Assembly: GCF_000330725.2 (NCBI RefSeq)
Contig: NZ_AMZY02000018.1
Coordinates: 167,048 to 231,047, forward strand
From: Mariniradius saccharolyticus AK6
GTDB taxonomy: Bacteria; Bacteroidota; Bacteroidia; Cytophagales; Cyclobacteriaceae
Length of the DNA stretch: 64,000 nucleotides
Reading direction: 5' to 3'
The notes beneath the pieces were generated by a model, which saw nothing but the letters and a program-made list of their open reading frames with translations, was not told where the DNA came from and made no database searches. This document shows positions 27,491 through 36,100 of the stretch, in pieces. The translations under genes and the position numbers were made by a program. How positions within the stretch are numbered: the stretch's first letter is position 1; each line of letters starts with the position of its first letter.

Positions 27491-28144
27491 TTATCCCGGT
27501 TCGTTTTGCCGATTTTTCACCAACGAAAATCCCACAGCATACAAGCCATAGGCTGTGATATTGAAGATATTGTGCAGCCACCAAAGTTTTTGACCAAGAA
27601 TAGTGTTCACCAGCCCGAGGATAAAGAAAGTACAGAAGCAATAGAAAAAGATCCCCAGCAAGATCCAAAAGGCAGTTTTTTTTAAAGGTTGTGGATTTTT
27701 TTCCACGATTTCCAACAGTACGAACCCAGCCAAAAATGCTGCGATGACTTGGTAAACTGGATCGAATACCGCGCTAATCAGGAAATTGGATGCAGGTTTG
27801 ACAAGGGAGAAAATCGTCAATCCAAGCCAATGGAGCAAGGTAAGTACCCACATCAGGGAAACAAACCGCTTCAGGAGCAAATTTCCACTGGAGTATCGAA
27901 TAAAAGCGAGGAATACCAAGGCTTCTGCAAGCGAGTAAAGGCTGTAGATTAGCGAAGCTACCTTGTTATTCCCTGTTCTCACCCAGGTATAAATGCCTAC
28001 ATCGACGACAAAGGCAAAGAGCAAGAAAACCCAAAAATACCGCAGCCCTTTTTCTAAATACCTTCGTCGCCAAAATCCGATGGACAAAGGCACAAGAATA
28101 GAAAAAATCGAAACGATCCGAATCCATTCATCGATTGCCATCAC
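27491..28144 (-). CDS. Membrane protein, paralogue of the adjacent gene
   Basis: 217 residues with about seven hydrophobic segments (roughly 10-25, 35-52, 62-82, 90-108, 120-140, 155-178, 188-210). It shares with the next gene upstream the ordering of segments and several phrases, including FCTFFILG/FCTFFVMG and KLWWLHNIFNIT/KIWWLHNAVNIT near the C-terminus, so they are tandem duplicates. No enzyme motif is seen; the fold could be a small-molecule sensor or receptor-like 7TM protein. Only two bases separate the genes, so they are cotranscribed. Confidence 0.65.
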   Translation of the reverse strand: MMAIDEWIRIVSIFSILVPLSIGFWRRRYLEKGLRYFWVFLLFAFVVDVGIYTWVRTGNNKVASLIYSLYSLAEALVFLAFIRYSSGNLLLKRFVSLMWVLTLLHWLGLTIFSLVKPASNFLISAVFDPVYQVIAAFLAGFVLLEIVEKNPQPLKKTAFWILLGIFFYCFCTFFILGLVNTILGQKLWWLHNIFNITAYGLYAVGFSLVKNRQNEPG

Positions 28145-28146
28145 AA

Positions 28147-28806
28147 TCAGGTATTGGATAAAGTTTGACCCCCGACTTTCGCAGCCGCAAATTCATCCCT
28201 ACATACCCAGAACCCAAGGGCATAGATGATATTGGTGGTGATGTTGACGGCATTATGCAGCCACCAGATTTTGTTTCCGGTCGAAGTGGTGATCATCCCC
28301 ATGACGAAAAACGTGCAAAAATGATAGAAGAAGATACCGAATACCAACCAAAACACCAGCGGCAACCCATCGCCACGTTTGTTTTCGATCAACTCCAATA
28401 GTACAAAGCCCGCAATAAAGGAGTAAGCAACACCGAGGCTTAGCTTAAATGTATTTAACAAGGAATATTCGAAAAGCTGCGCAACCCACAGCAATACCAA
28501 ACCCAGGAAGACCCATTGGCAGATGACCCTCACCACCCTCGAATTGGCAACCCAGCGCAAAAAAAAGGCATAAAAAGTAAGGTCAATGAGCCAATATAGC
28601 GTTCTTACAATCGAATAAAAACCATTGTTGGGATAATGGGCATTGTACCAACCTAGTAAATCCACCAAAAATCCGACAGCCAAGAATGCAAGAAAATACC
28701 GTAAGGAAGACGCTCCTTTCTTAACAATCAGCAAACCGATGCCAAGCGGTATCGCGGCGGAGAGGGTCGAAAAAACATTGATAAAATATACTGCTTCGTT
28801 ATTCAT
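28147..28806 (-). CDS. Membrane protein, paralogue of the adjacent gene
   Basis: 219 residues from the ATG at 28806 (MNNEAVYFINVFSTLSAAIP); an ATG at 28839 is less likely. Seven hydrophobic segments are visible. Conserved positions with its downstream paralogue include SLRYFLAFLAVGFLVDLLG, FVLLELIEN and IWWLHNAVNITTNIIYALGF. No domain with known activity was recognised. It is the first gene of the tandem pair and lies after the terminator-like hairpin at 28834-28859, so it probably has its own promoter. Confidence 0.65.
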   Translation of the reverse strand: MNNEAVYFINVFSTLSAAIPLGIGLLIVKKGASSLRYFLAFLAVGFLVDLLGWYNAHYPNNGFYSIVRTLYWLIDLTFYAFFLRWVANSRVVRVICQWVFLGLVLLWVAQLFEYSLLNTFKLSLGVAYSFIAGFVLLELIENKRGDGLPLVFWLVFGIFFYHFCTFFVMGMITTSTGNKIWWLHNAVNITTNIIYALGFWVCRDEFAAAKVGGQTLSNT

Positions 28807-28833
28807 GATCTTGAATCCAAAATACAACAAAGA

Positions 28834-28859
28834 GGCCAATTCCTTTTAAGAAATTGGCC
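28834..28859 (-). terminator. Terminator of the 258-residue orphan gene
   Basis: GGCCAATT and AATTGGCC pair perfectly around a ten-base loop, 14 bases past the stop of the minus-strand gene, and the following minus-strand sequence (CTCTTTGTTGTATTTT) is T-rich. Confidence 0.7.
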
Positions 28860-28872
28860 TTGAAGTCGTTTT

Positions 28873-29649
28873 TTATGAATTCGGTGGTGGAGGTGTGGAT
28901 TTTTGAAGCAGTGAATAGCTTTCACCCCCAGATTCACTCATGGTGCTGGGTATAATTTTGCCCGATCTGTCAACGGCGGCGAGAATTGGTCTCAAAAAAT
29001 TTGGGTAGTGTTCATAGTCTCTACTATAGCCTAAAAGGTAGGCGACTTTTTCAGGCATTTGATTCATGAATTCATGAAATTCATAATTAGTGGCGAAAAT
29101 CGAAACGACAAACTTCGCATATGGATCTTTGGGATTCAATTCGTTTGAAGCGTGTTTTCGGATTTGATTTCGAAAGTTGGATGCAAATTTCAAAACCAGT
29201 CCTTGTTCTATTCTCCCTTCTTTTTTATCGATGTATTTTGAAAACAAATCACCTTTCAGATATTCAACAATAGCATCATACTGATCGTTTTCGCCAAGAT
29301 AAGGTACTACTACAGGCAATATCAGATCGTTGGCCATGTTGGTAACATCCTCAGGGAGGTCGGGATCGAGCGAATGCAAGGTCTCCAAGGCCAAAAAGAA
29401 CTCAGGATACCTGTTGTCATCGTAATTTAAACAGTACCAAAGCCTTATATAATTTGCTGATATGTCATTTCGAAAGTGTGCCGCATCAAAAAGCCCTGCA
29501 AACGACCCAATGTTGATTCCGCGAACTCTGTCTTGACTTATGGCCAAATATTTACTGACCATATCTGCCCCGAGCCGAACTAATGGGATTAATTCAGGCC
29601 CAGATTTCATAGTTTCCTGTTCGGATGAACCATTCGTGATATTCTCCAT
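28873..29649 (-). CDS. Hypothetical soluble protein
   Basis: 258 residues, no signal peptide and no transmembrane segment. The sequence is mostly helical with conserved-looking stretches YIRLWYCLNYDDNRYPEFFLALETLHSLDPDLPEDV and YAKFVVSIFATNYEFHEFMNQMPEKVAYLLGYSRD. The C-terminal tail is Ser- and Pro-rich and disordered. No family was recognised. Good protein composition, a downstream terminator and conserved spacing support a real gene. It lies downstream of the LytTR regulator genes on the same strand, with one small gene between. Confidence 0.6.
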   Translation of the reverse strand: MENITNGSSEQETMKSGPELIPLVRLGADMVSKYLAISQDRVRGINIGSFAGLFDAAHFRNDISANYIRLWYCLNYDDNRYPEFFLALETLHSLDPDLPEDVTNMANDLILPVVVPYLGENDQYDAIVEYLKGDLFSKYIDKKEGRIEQGLVLKFASNFRNQIRKHASNELNPKDPYAKFVVSIFATNYEFHEFMNQMPEKVAYLLGYSRDYEHYPNFLRPILAAVDRSGKIIPSTMSESGGESYSLLQKSTPPPPNS

Positions 29650-29757
29650 ATTTATGATTTTTGCATTTCTAGGTTTATTTAAAGAAGCGCTGAGACTTAG
29701 TTTTTTTCTATTTTAGAAAATCATCCTGCCTTTTTAACATCCCAACTTCCCAACCCC

Positions 29758-30009
29758 TCACACTTCCACACCCCCCCAATCCTTTTCGCCTTTTCCGAGC
29801 CTTTTGGTCAGCTGCATTTCGGCGGATTTGGGTGAGGAGATGCTGATGGTGAATTGACCGCCTTGGAGGCTCTCCACATACCACTGCAGCACATGCGCCC
29901 GGTCGTCGAGTTCCACCTCATTCGGGAAACCCATTTCCAAAGCCTGCCCATCCAAAACCAAATGGACCTTGCCTTTTTCCATAAAAGCACTCACCACCAA
30001 TTTTTTCAT
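29758..30009 (-). CDS. Hypothetical small protein
   Basis: 83 residues from the ATG at 30009 (MKKLVVSAFMEKGKVHLVLDG). It has a compact alternating-strand pattern: VHLVLDGQALEMGF, VELDDRAHVLQWYVESL and QFTISISSPKSAEMQLTKRLG. This resembles a small beta-sandwich but no family is recognised. It lies directly 3' of the LytTR response-regulator gene on the same strand (100 bases), so cotranscription is possible. Confidence 0.55.
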   Translation of the reverse strand: MKKLVVSAFMEKGKVHLVLDGQALEMGFPNEVELDDRAHVLQWYVESLQGGQFTISISSPKSAEMQLTKRLGKGEKDWGGVEV

Positions 30010-30109
30010 CGGGTTAATATACCGCTCTGTCTCCACCCCTGGGAATGGCGATTAGCGGATGTAAAGCTTCCCCTAGAACTTGGTTAGGTTTGGTTAGAAA
30101 TCGGAGTGG

Positions 30110-30853
30110 TCAGCGTATCAAACTCAGGAACTCATCCTTTCGCCGCCGCGAGACATCCACATAGCTTCCGTCCTCCATTTTTACTTGTCCGCCTTCGCCC
30201 TTGATATACTCACGCACGTATGCCAAGTTGATCAAATGGCTGTTGTGAATTCTAAAAAATCCCTGATTGGCCAGCAACTGCTCGCATTCCTTGAGCGTGC
30301 GGGACACGACCATGGGTTTTTGGCTAAGGGTATAAAAAGTCGTGTAGGTATTGTCCGACTCGCATCGGATGATTTCATCAATGGGCACGAATAAAAAGCC
30401 TGAAAGCGTAGGGAGGGCAATCTTTTTCTTTTGGTTGGATTGGTTCAGGTTTTCCAGCATTTGCCTGACTTGGGAGAATCCGGCATCTCTTTGTTCTTGG
30501 GAACGGAAGCGGTCAAGTGCCTTGTCCAAATCTCCTTGCATGAGTGGTTTCAAGAGGTAATCCACCGCCGCAAGGCGAAAGGCCTGTATGGCATAAGTAT
30601 CATAGGAAGTCGTGAAAATGACGGAGAATGGGAGCTTGGGATAGGTGGCGAGCCAGTCAAAAGCATTTCCCGGCGGAAGATCCACATCGGAAAAAACCAA
30701 GTCGGGCTTTACCTTCTCCACCAAATTACCGGCGTCCGCCAAGTTATAAGCTTGTCCCGCAATCAGGATATCCGTATGTTTTTCCAGCAACTGCTTGAGT
30801 TGGGCCTGTGCATGTGGTTCATCTTCAACGATGATGGCCGTAAAAGTCTGCAT
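30110..30853 (-). CDS. LytTR-type response regulator
   Basis: 247 residues from the ATG at 30853 (MQTFTAIIVEDEP); a TTG six bases earlier lies across the sensor-gene stop. Residues 1-120 are a receiver domain: acidic pair EDE near 9-11, phosphoacceptor Asp in LVFSDVDLPPG near 56-58, Thr in FTTSYD, and the conserved Lys in DYLLKPL. Residues 145-245 are a LytTR DNA-binding domain (IIRCESDNTYTTFYTL, FRIHNSHLINLAYV). The sensor gene ends three bases before its ATG. Together they form a classic Bacteroidota two-component pair; targets are unknown. Confidence 0.93.
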   Translation of the reverse strand: MQTFTAIIVEDEPHAQAQLKQLLEKHTDILIAGQAYNLADAGNLVEKVKPDLVFSDVDLPPGNAFDWLATYPKLPFSVIFTTSYDTYAIQAFRLAAVDYLLKPLMQGDLDKALDRFRSQEQRDAGFSQVRQMLENLNQSNQKKKIALPTLSGFLFVPIDEIIRCESDNTYTTFYTLSQKPMVVSRTLKECEQLLANQGFFRIHNSHLINLAYVREYIKGEGGQVKMEDGSYVDVSRRRKDEFLSLIR

Positions 30854-30855
30854 GG

Positions 30856-31647
30856 TCAATCTTCAAAAGGGATTCTAAGTTTCACGATTTTTCCCGGTAT
30901 TCCATCCGTCCTTTCCTCGAGGCTGAATCCGGCATTTTTACCGTTCACTTGGTTCAGCATGGCAAAGCGCTCTTTCATCAAGCTCATGCCGAGGGAGGTT
31001 TTTTTCACTTTGGTTTTCAAGTCAAAATCATTTTCAAAATGGCCCCCATTACCGGAATCCTGTATTTGGCAGAGCAGGTGCCATTCGTCCCATTGGGAAA
31101 TGTTGATCTCGATCTCGCCCCCGCCCGCGACACCGTGCCACACGGCATTTTCCAGAAATGGCTGTATCAGCATCGGGGGAATATGGATGGATTCCGGGTC
31201 TAGGGTAGGGTCGACATCAAAGCTGAAGCGGAAGGCTTGGTTGACCCGCAACTGTTCCAATTCCAGGTAGTTCTTGTTGGCTTCGATTTCATCTGCCAAG
31301 GGTACCATCTTGACTTCGCTGCTTTCAAGCACATAGCGGATTTGTTGCGAAAACTTCAGCAGGTAATTTCCCGCTTCCTGCACGGGATGGTGGTACATGT
31401 AGTGGTGGATGCTGTTGAGGCAGTTGAAGATGAAGTGCGGATTGATTTGGGCTTTGAGGGCCTTGAGCGCCACTTCTGTTTTCTGGAGTTGCAGTTCAGT
31501 TTCCTTTTCCCTAAAGACCGCTTCCCGCCGCGAGCGGTAAAAGACAAAGATCAGGAAGGAAAAGGCAATCAAAACCGGGAAAAGGGCGAAAATGACCAAG
31601 GTTTTGAATTCGGATTGGGAACCGGCTGAAGACTGTACCAAAAGCAT
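30856..31647 (-). CDS. LytS-type sensor histidine kinase
   Basis: 263 residues from the ATG at 31647 (MLLVQSSAGSQSEFKTL); a start at 31704 would add 19 residues. One transmembrane segment (about 18-37, VIFALFPVLIAFSFLIFVFY) is followed by a coiled-coil linker and the His_kinase domain with phosphoacceptor INPHFIFNCLNSIHHYM near 68-84. The ATPase part includes PPMLIQPFLENAVWHGV (N-box) and IQDSGNGG with SLGMSLMKERF (G-boxes). It has almost no extracellular domain, so it may sense membrane or cytoplasmic signals or a partner protein. The response-regulator gene follows immediately. Confidence 0.92.
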   Translation of the reverse strand: MLLVQSSAGSQSEFKTLVIFALFPVLIAFSFLIFVFYRSRREAVFREKETELQLQKTEVALKALKAQINPHFIFNCLNSIHHYMYHHPVQEAGNYLLKFSQQIRYVLESSEVKMVPLADEIEANKNYLELEQLRVNQAFRFSFDVDPTLDPESIHIPPMLIQPFLENAVWHGVAGGGEIEINISQWDEWHLLCQIQDSGNGGHFENDFDLKTKVKKTSLGMSLMKERFAMLNQVNGKNAGFSLEERTDGIPGKIVKLRIPFED

Positions 31648-31824
31648 AGGGGGAAAAAAGAAATCCTTTTCCAAAATTGAGCTCAGAAAATGCATTCGAC
31701 ACATAAGAAAATGAAGGAAAACCTAAAATAGGTAAAAAATGTCGAAAGCGATTTGATAAGGTCGATTAATTCCGTTTATAATATCCATTAGGGAGATAAT
31801 AAAATCATAGTCTTCATTATTATA

Positions 31825-32004
31825 ATGGGGTCCAAAAAGTCCTCGTTACCAGATCGATTGCATTGGTGTTTGCTGCCGTTTTCTACCCATTGTGACCGAA
31901 TTCAAAGCCAAACCCTCCATTTGCTGTCTAAGGCTATCAAAGCCGATGACAAGATGCTAGGTTCAAGTACTTTTTTACGCGGGTATCTTCTATCACGGTT
32001 TTAA
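31825..32004 (+). CDS. Doubtful 59-residue open frame
   Basis: ATG at 31825 to TAA at 32002-32004. It encodes a basic, leucine-rich peptide (starts MGSKKSSLPDRLHWCLLPF) with no recognised family and no signal peptide. A strong terminator-like hairpin follows 30 bases later. Codon composition is not clearly coding, so it may be a chance frame or the remains of a lost gene; alternatively the hairpin ends a small RNA from this region. Confidence 0.2.
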   Translation: MGSKKSSLPDRLHWCLLPFSTHCDRIQSQTLHLLSKAIKADDKMLGSSTFLRGYLLSRF

Positions 32005-32034
32005 GAGACACTAGGGTAGCGTAAGTTTAAATCC

Positions 32035-32061
32035 AAAGCCACCTCCAAAAGGGGTGGCTTT
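32035..32061 (+). terminator. Terminator-like hairpin
   Basis: AAAGCCACC and GGTGGCTTT pair perfectly over nine bases with a nine-base loop, followed by TTGGGTTTAT. No confident gene ends here, so it marks the end of an unknown transcript or is part of the palindrome cluster that follows. Confidence 0.5.
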
Positions 32062-32090
32062 TGGGTTTATTCTAGGATTTCAGCGGAGAG

Positions 32091-32480
32091 ATCAATCCCT
32101 TCGGGATTAAAGCCACGGAGTGGTATTTACCCCGGGTGCAACCCGGAGGCACTCGGGAAAATGAGCGTCAAAGTACTTCCAACCCTGGAAGGGTTGAATT
32201 CAAACACTTTCGTGGTTGGTGGATATCCTGTGGATCTGCCATTTCCTTGCCACCGGATTGGCATCCGGGGCCAATAACCCAAGGGTATTCAATCCCTTCG
32301 GGATTTGGGGACTTTGACCAATTAGGGAGTTGCGGGCCATCCTGGGATTCCCGCTTCACGTTTTCTCCTGATTGGCATCCGGGGCAAATAATCTTTGGTA
32401 TTCAATCCCTTTGGGATTTGGATAAAAAGTTCAGGTTCAAATAGATTTATTGCATTCAGCTGTGAGATCAACCCCGAAGG
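32091..32480. repeat. Cluster of short palindromes with a 113-bp direct repeat
   Basis: Perfect hairpins are AATCCC-TTC-GGGATT at 32094-32108 and 32291-32305, CCGGGT-GCA-ACCCGG at 32132-32146, CAACCCT-GGA-AGGGTTG at 32180-32196 and CCGGAT-TGGC-ATCCGG at 32253-32268. GATTGGCATCCGGGG occurs exactly at 32256-32270 and 32370-32384, and GTATTCAATCCCTT-type sequence at 32285 and 32398, so a unit of about 113 bases is repeated. The pattern is like bacterial interspersed palindromic elements of Bacteroidota. Open frames in it are by-products of the palindromes. Confidence 0.75.
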
Positions 32481-32814
32481 GATTTGGAATAAGGTCGAAA
32501 TGCCTGATTGATTTGAGAAATGTTGTTGATCAAAAAGGTGAATACGATGAGTAGATGTAATGTTACATCTTTGGCCTAAATGACCGCTGCCGACTGCGAA
32601 TATTTTTCCAAAGAAGACATTGCTCTCTTGGCACCGTCAAATTGATTTCCAACGATGTTTTGTTGGATTTTGTGCAGAATAGAAAAGAAAGATCTCGTTG
32701 ACTTTCCGGGATAAGATATTTTGGACTAGACCAAGAAACATAATTCTATTTTCGCAGCCTGCGAGATTTCGACCTTTTTGCAAAGTACCAACCACCTACC
32801 CCCAAACCTGAGTT

Positions 32815-32850
32815 AGTCTAGGTGCAAAGTAATAGTAGTCTAGGTGCAAG
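32815..32850. repeat. Direct repeat, period 22
   Basis: TAGTCTAGGTGCAA occurs exactly at 32815-32828 and 32837-32850; the flanks (CAAAGTAATAG, CAAGGCAGTAG and GCAAAGTAGTACC) are further degenerate copies of the same words. Confidence 0.6.
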
Positions 32851-32924
32851 GCAGTAGCAAAGTAGTACCAAACTAGGGGATAGCTAGACCTTGCTTGTGG
32901 CTCTGATTTATTTTCCATCAATAA

Positions 32925-32953
32925 AAATACCCGAAGCAATCCTCCGGGTATTT
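32925..32953 (-). terminator. Terminator 3' of the tricorn-like protease gene
   Basis: AAATACCCG and CGGGTATTT pair perfectly around an 11-base loop; on the minus strand TTTTTATT continues after the stem. It lies about 150 bases past the stop of the protease gene. Confidence 0.75.
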
Positions 32954-33100
32954 CGTGTTTGTGTTTCTTAGGTCATTTCATTCTGACCCCTGACAAAATT
33001 TCGAGTCCTCAAAAAAGCCCTCGCACTTCTAACTTCTAACTTCGTACTTAGTACATCGTACTTCGTACTTCCAACTTCGTCCTTCCAACCTCGTGCTTCC

Positions 33101-36100
33101 CTATTTCCCCTTCGGCCTCGCATACCTGATTGGCGCTTTGGGTTCTGGTTTGAGTTCGACACTTTGGGTTTCGAGGAGTTTGAGTGCTTCCTGTACGGCT
33201 TTTTCCAATTGGGGATCTTTGCCAGCGATCACGTCCTTGGGCGTCTGTTCAACTGGGATATCGGGCGATATGCCGACGCCTTCCACAGCCCATTCGCCAT
33301 TGATGTCATAGAATCCCCCACGCGGTGCAACCATGCGTCCTCCGTCCACAAACGGTGGCGTATCCCAAGTGCCGACCAATCCACCCCAAGTTTTGGTGCC
33401 GATCAGCGGACCGATTTTCATTTTGTTGAAAAGGTAGGGGAGCAGGTCGCCGCCGGATCCTGCGCGCTCGTTGATCAACATGACTTTGGGTCCCCAGATT
33501 CCCGCCATCGGGGTGGTGAAGGGCCTTCGGTCGTTGGCGCGGCTATTGAAATAGCCATGGAGCTCACGGGCCATGATATCGACCATGTAGTCTGCGGCCG
33601 AACCTCCGCCATTATTCCTTTCGTCGATGACAGCTCCCTTTTTATCCTGCTGCGCAAAATAGTAGCGGTTGAAATACGTGTAGCCAGGACCTCCCGTGTT
33701 TGGGACGTAGACGTAAGCGAGTTTGCCCTTTGACAGTTCATCCACTTTTCTGCGGTTACCTTCTACCCAATCCATCATCCGCAACTGACCCTCGTTTTCA
33801 ACCGGGACCACGGTCAATACCCGTGCATCCTCGCCGTTTGCTTTGGAGCTGACTTTAATTTTGGTCTGCTTGCTCCCCGTGCCTTCAAAGTATTTGTACA
33901 GGTTTTCGTTTCCGTTCACAGCTTGTCCGTTGACTTCGAGCAGGTAATCACCCACTTTTACATCGATACCCGGTACTGAAAGCGGCGCGCGGAGGTTTGG
34001 GTTCCAAGATTCGCCGTTGTAGATCTTTTTGAAGCGGTATTTTCCTTGGCTGATTTCATAGTCCGCTCCCAAGAGGCCAATGTTGACCGATTCGATCTGC
34101 GGAAAATCGCCCCCAGAAGTATAGCTATGCCCCACGGCCACTTCTCCGCCCAAGATGTCGATGATGTAGTTGAGGTCGGTGCGGTGCTTGACATGCTCAA
34201 CCCAAGGCTTGTACCAGCTATAGATCTCGTTCCAAGGTGCGCCGTGTACATTGTCCACATACAAGAAGTCCCTTTGGAACCTCCAACCTTCGCGGTAGAT
34301 CTGTGCCCATTCTTCTTTGGGTGTGACTTTGACTTTGAAGCTGGCCAAGGCCTTGAGGCTGCCGTCACCAGGTTTCTTGGGTGCGCCTCCCGTATCCACA
34401 ATACCCCAGTTGCCATTGGATTGGTACAGGAGCGACTTCCGGTCCTTGGAGACGGTGGCGTAGCTGACATTGGGCATGAAAGCCTCTGCTTTTTTATCCT
34501 TGAATTGATAGCGGTGCAGGGTGAGCCCATTTTCGTTGGGGATGCTTTCCAGATAAAATACCACATTCTCAGGCCCTTCCACCAATCCGATATAATTTCG
34601 CGCGGGAATATCAACTGCCAAAATACGGTTGGCCAATCCCTCTTCATCGATCACCACCGGTTTGGTTTCACCGTTTTTCGCAGGCTCTTTCTTTTCTGTT
34701 TCCTTTGGTTTTTCCTCATCACTTTCGGGAAGCAGCGGTGATTTTCCTGCCTTACTTAAGACCGCCAAATACAAGTTTCGCGTCACGGGCCTGTCATACG
34801 AGCTCATGTCCAGCCAGCCTGTATTGAGGCCAAAATTTGTACTCGCAAGGAAGTACAGGTACTCGCCATTGGCATCCCAGATTGGCGTAATCGCATCAGC
34901 CATGCTGTCCGTGATCTGGATTTTCTTACCGGTCTCGATCTGGTAGGTGAAAATTGCCTTGAATTGGTTGTCCAAAAGGCGGGCATAGGCTACCCATTTT
35001 GAGTCAGGTGACCAAACGGGGTTTAGGCTCCTGTTGGGATGGGCGAAGCGGTCCGTATCGGCAATCTTGGCTGCACCCGTGGCGACATTGACAATCCATA
35101 GGTTGTAGTCGGTATCTGTGAAAGCGAGGTGCTTGCCGTCGGGTGCCCATTCGGGTCTGAAGTAAAAGGAATTGTTCGGGAGCTTGATCGCTTTTGGCTT
35201 GCTGAGGCCCTCCTGATCGCCAACCATCAGTTGGTATTCGCCACTTTCGTCTGAGAACCAAGCGATTTGTTGCCCGTCGGGCGACCAGACAGGAGACCTG
35301 TCGGCAATGCCCGAAGTGTTGGTGATGTTGCGGGCGTCGCCTTTTTCCTTGGGAACTGTAATGATTTCTCCCCTGAATTCAAATACGGCACGTTGCCCAG
35401 TCGGGGAAAGGCTTGCATTCGTCAGGCTTCTGCCATTGACTGGTTGCCATCTCTCTCTTGCCCAATGGAAGTCCCCGCGGACATTGATCTCCAACTTTTG
35501 GGATTTGCCGGTAGCAGGATTGAGCAGGTGAAGGAAGCCGCCTTGCTCGTAGACGATTTCGGTGCCGTTGCCATCGAGGTTTTTGACATCAAAATCGGCA
35601 TGGAAAGTCTCCTGCTTCAGGTCATTTGACTTCGGGTCAAAGGACCAAATATTGTTGGCATAGTCCCTTTCAGACAGGAAGAAAACCCGGTTTCCATTCC
35701 AAATCGGCTGGGTATGGCGTTCATTGTCTGTCTGGGGAGTCATTTTGAGGGAAAAGTCCTTCAAGTCCACGATCCAAATCGGCTTGGCTTGGCCGCCCCG
35801 GTAATTTCTCCACTCAGGGTCCCAAAATGCTATCTGTTGGTAGGCGATGGATTTACCATCGGGAGAGATTTCGCCATTGACGGCACGAGGGATTGGCAAG
35901 GCCTCTTCCATGCCTCCCGCGAGTGGAATCTGGTAAAATTTTGATTCGCGGGTTGGCACATTCTCCCGACTGGAAGTGAAAAGGATGTTTTTGCCGTCAG
36001 GGGTCCAACCACTGACCAAATCGGCGCCCGGATGCCAAGTCAAGCGTTTCGGTTCGCCACCTTCGGTAGGGATTGCATAAACGTCCGTATTGCCATCGTA

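Larger units (their letters stand above)
31648..33100. other. Non-coding island, 1.45 kb, rich in palindromes and repeats
   Basis: Largest gap in the window. In order it holds a doubtful 59-codon frame (31825-32004), a strong hairpin (32035-32061), a cluster of short perfect palindromes with a 113-bp direct repeat (32091-32480), a 22-bp-period direct repeat (32815-32850), the terminator of the tricorn-like gene (32925-32953) and a low-complexity stretch of TTCGTACTTC-like words (33025-33100). Confidence 0.7.

Noticed and set aside
32136..32444. Open frames on both strands in the palindrome cluster
   Set aside because: Their sequence follows from the repeated palindromes; frames are short, without family resemblance and found because the repeats lack stop codons.
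32091..32480. CRISPR array
   Set aside because: The palindromes differ in sequence and spacing and there are no regular spacers or cas genes nearby.
34046..34741. Long plus-strand open frame of 231 codons
   Set aside because: Lies antisense inside the tricorn-type protease gene, which has clear domain motifs throughout; the frame has no protein family resemblance.
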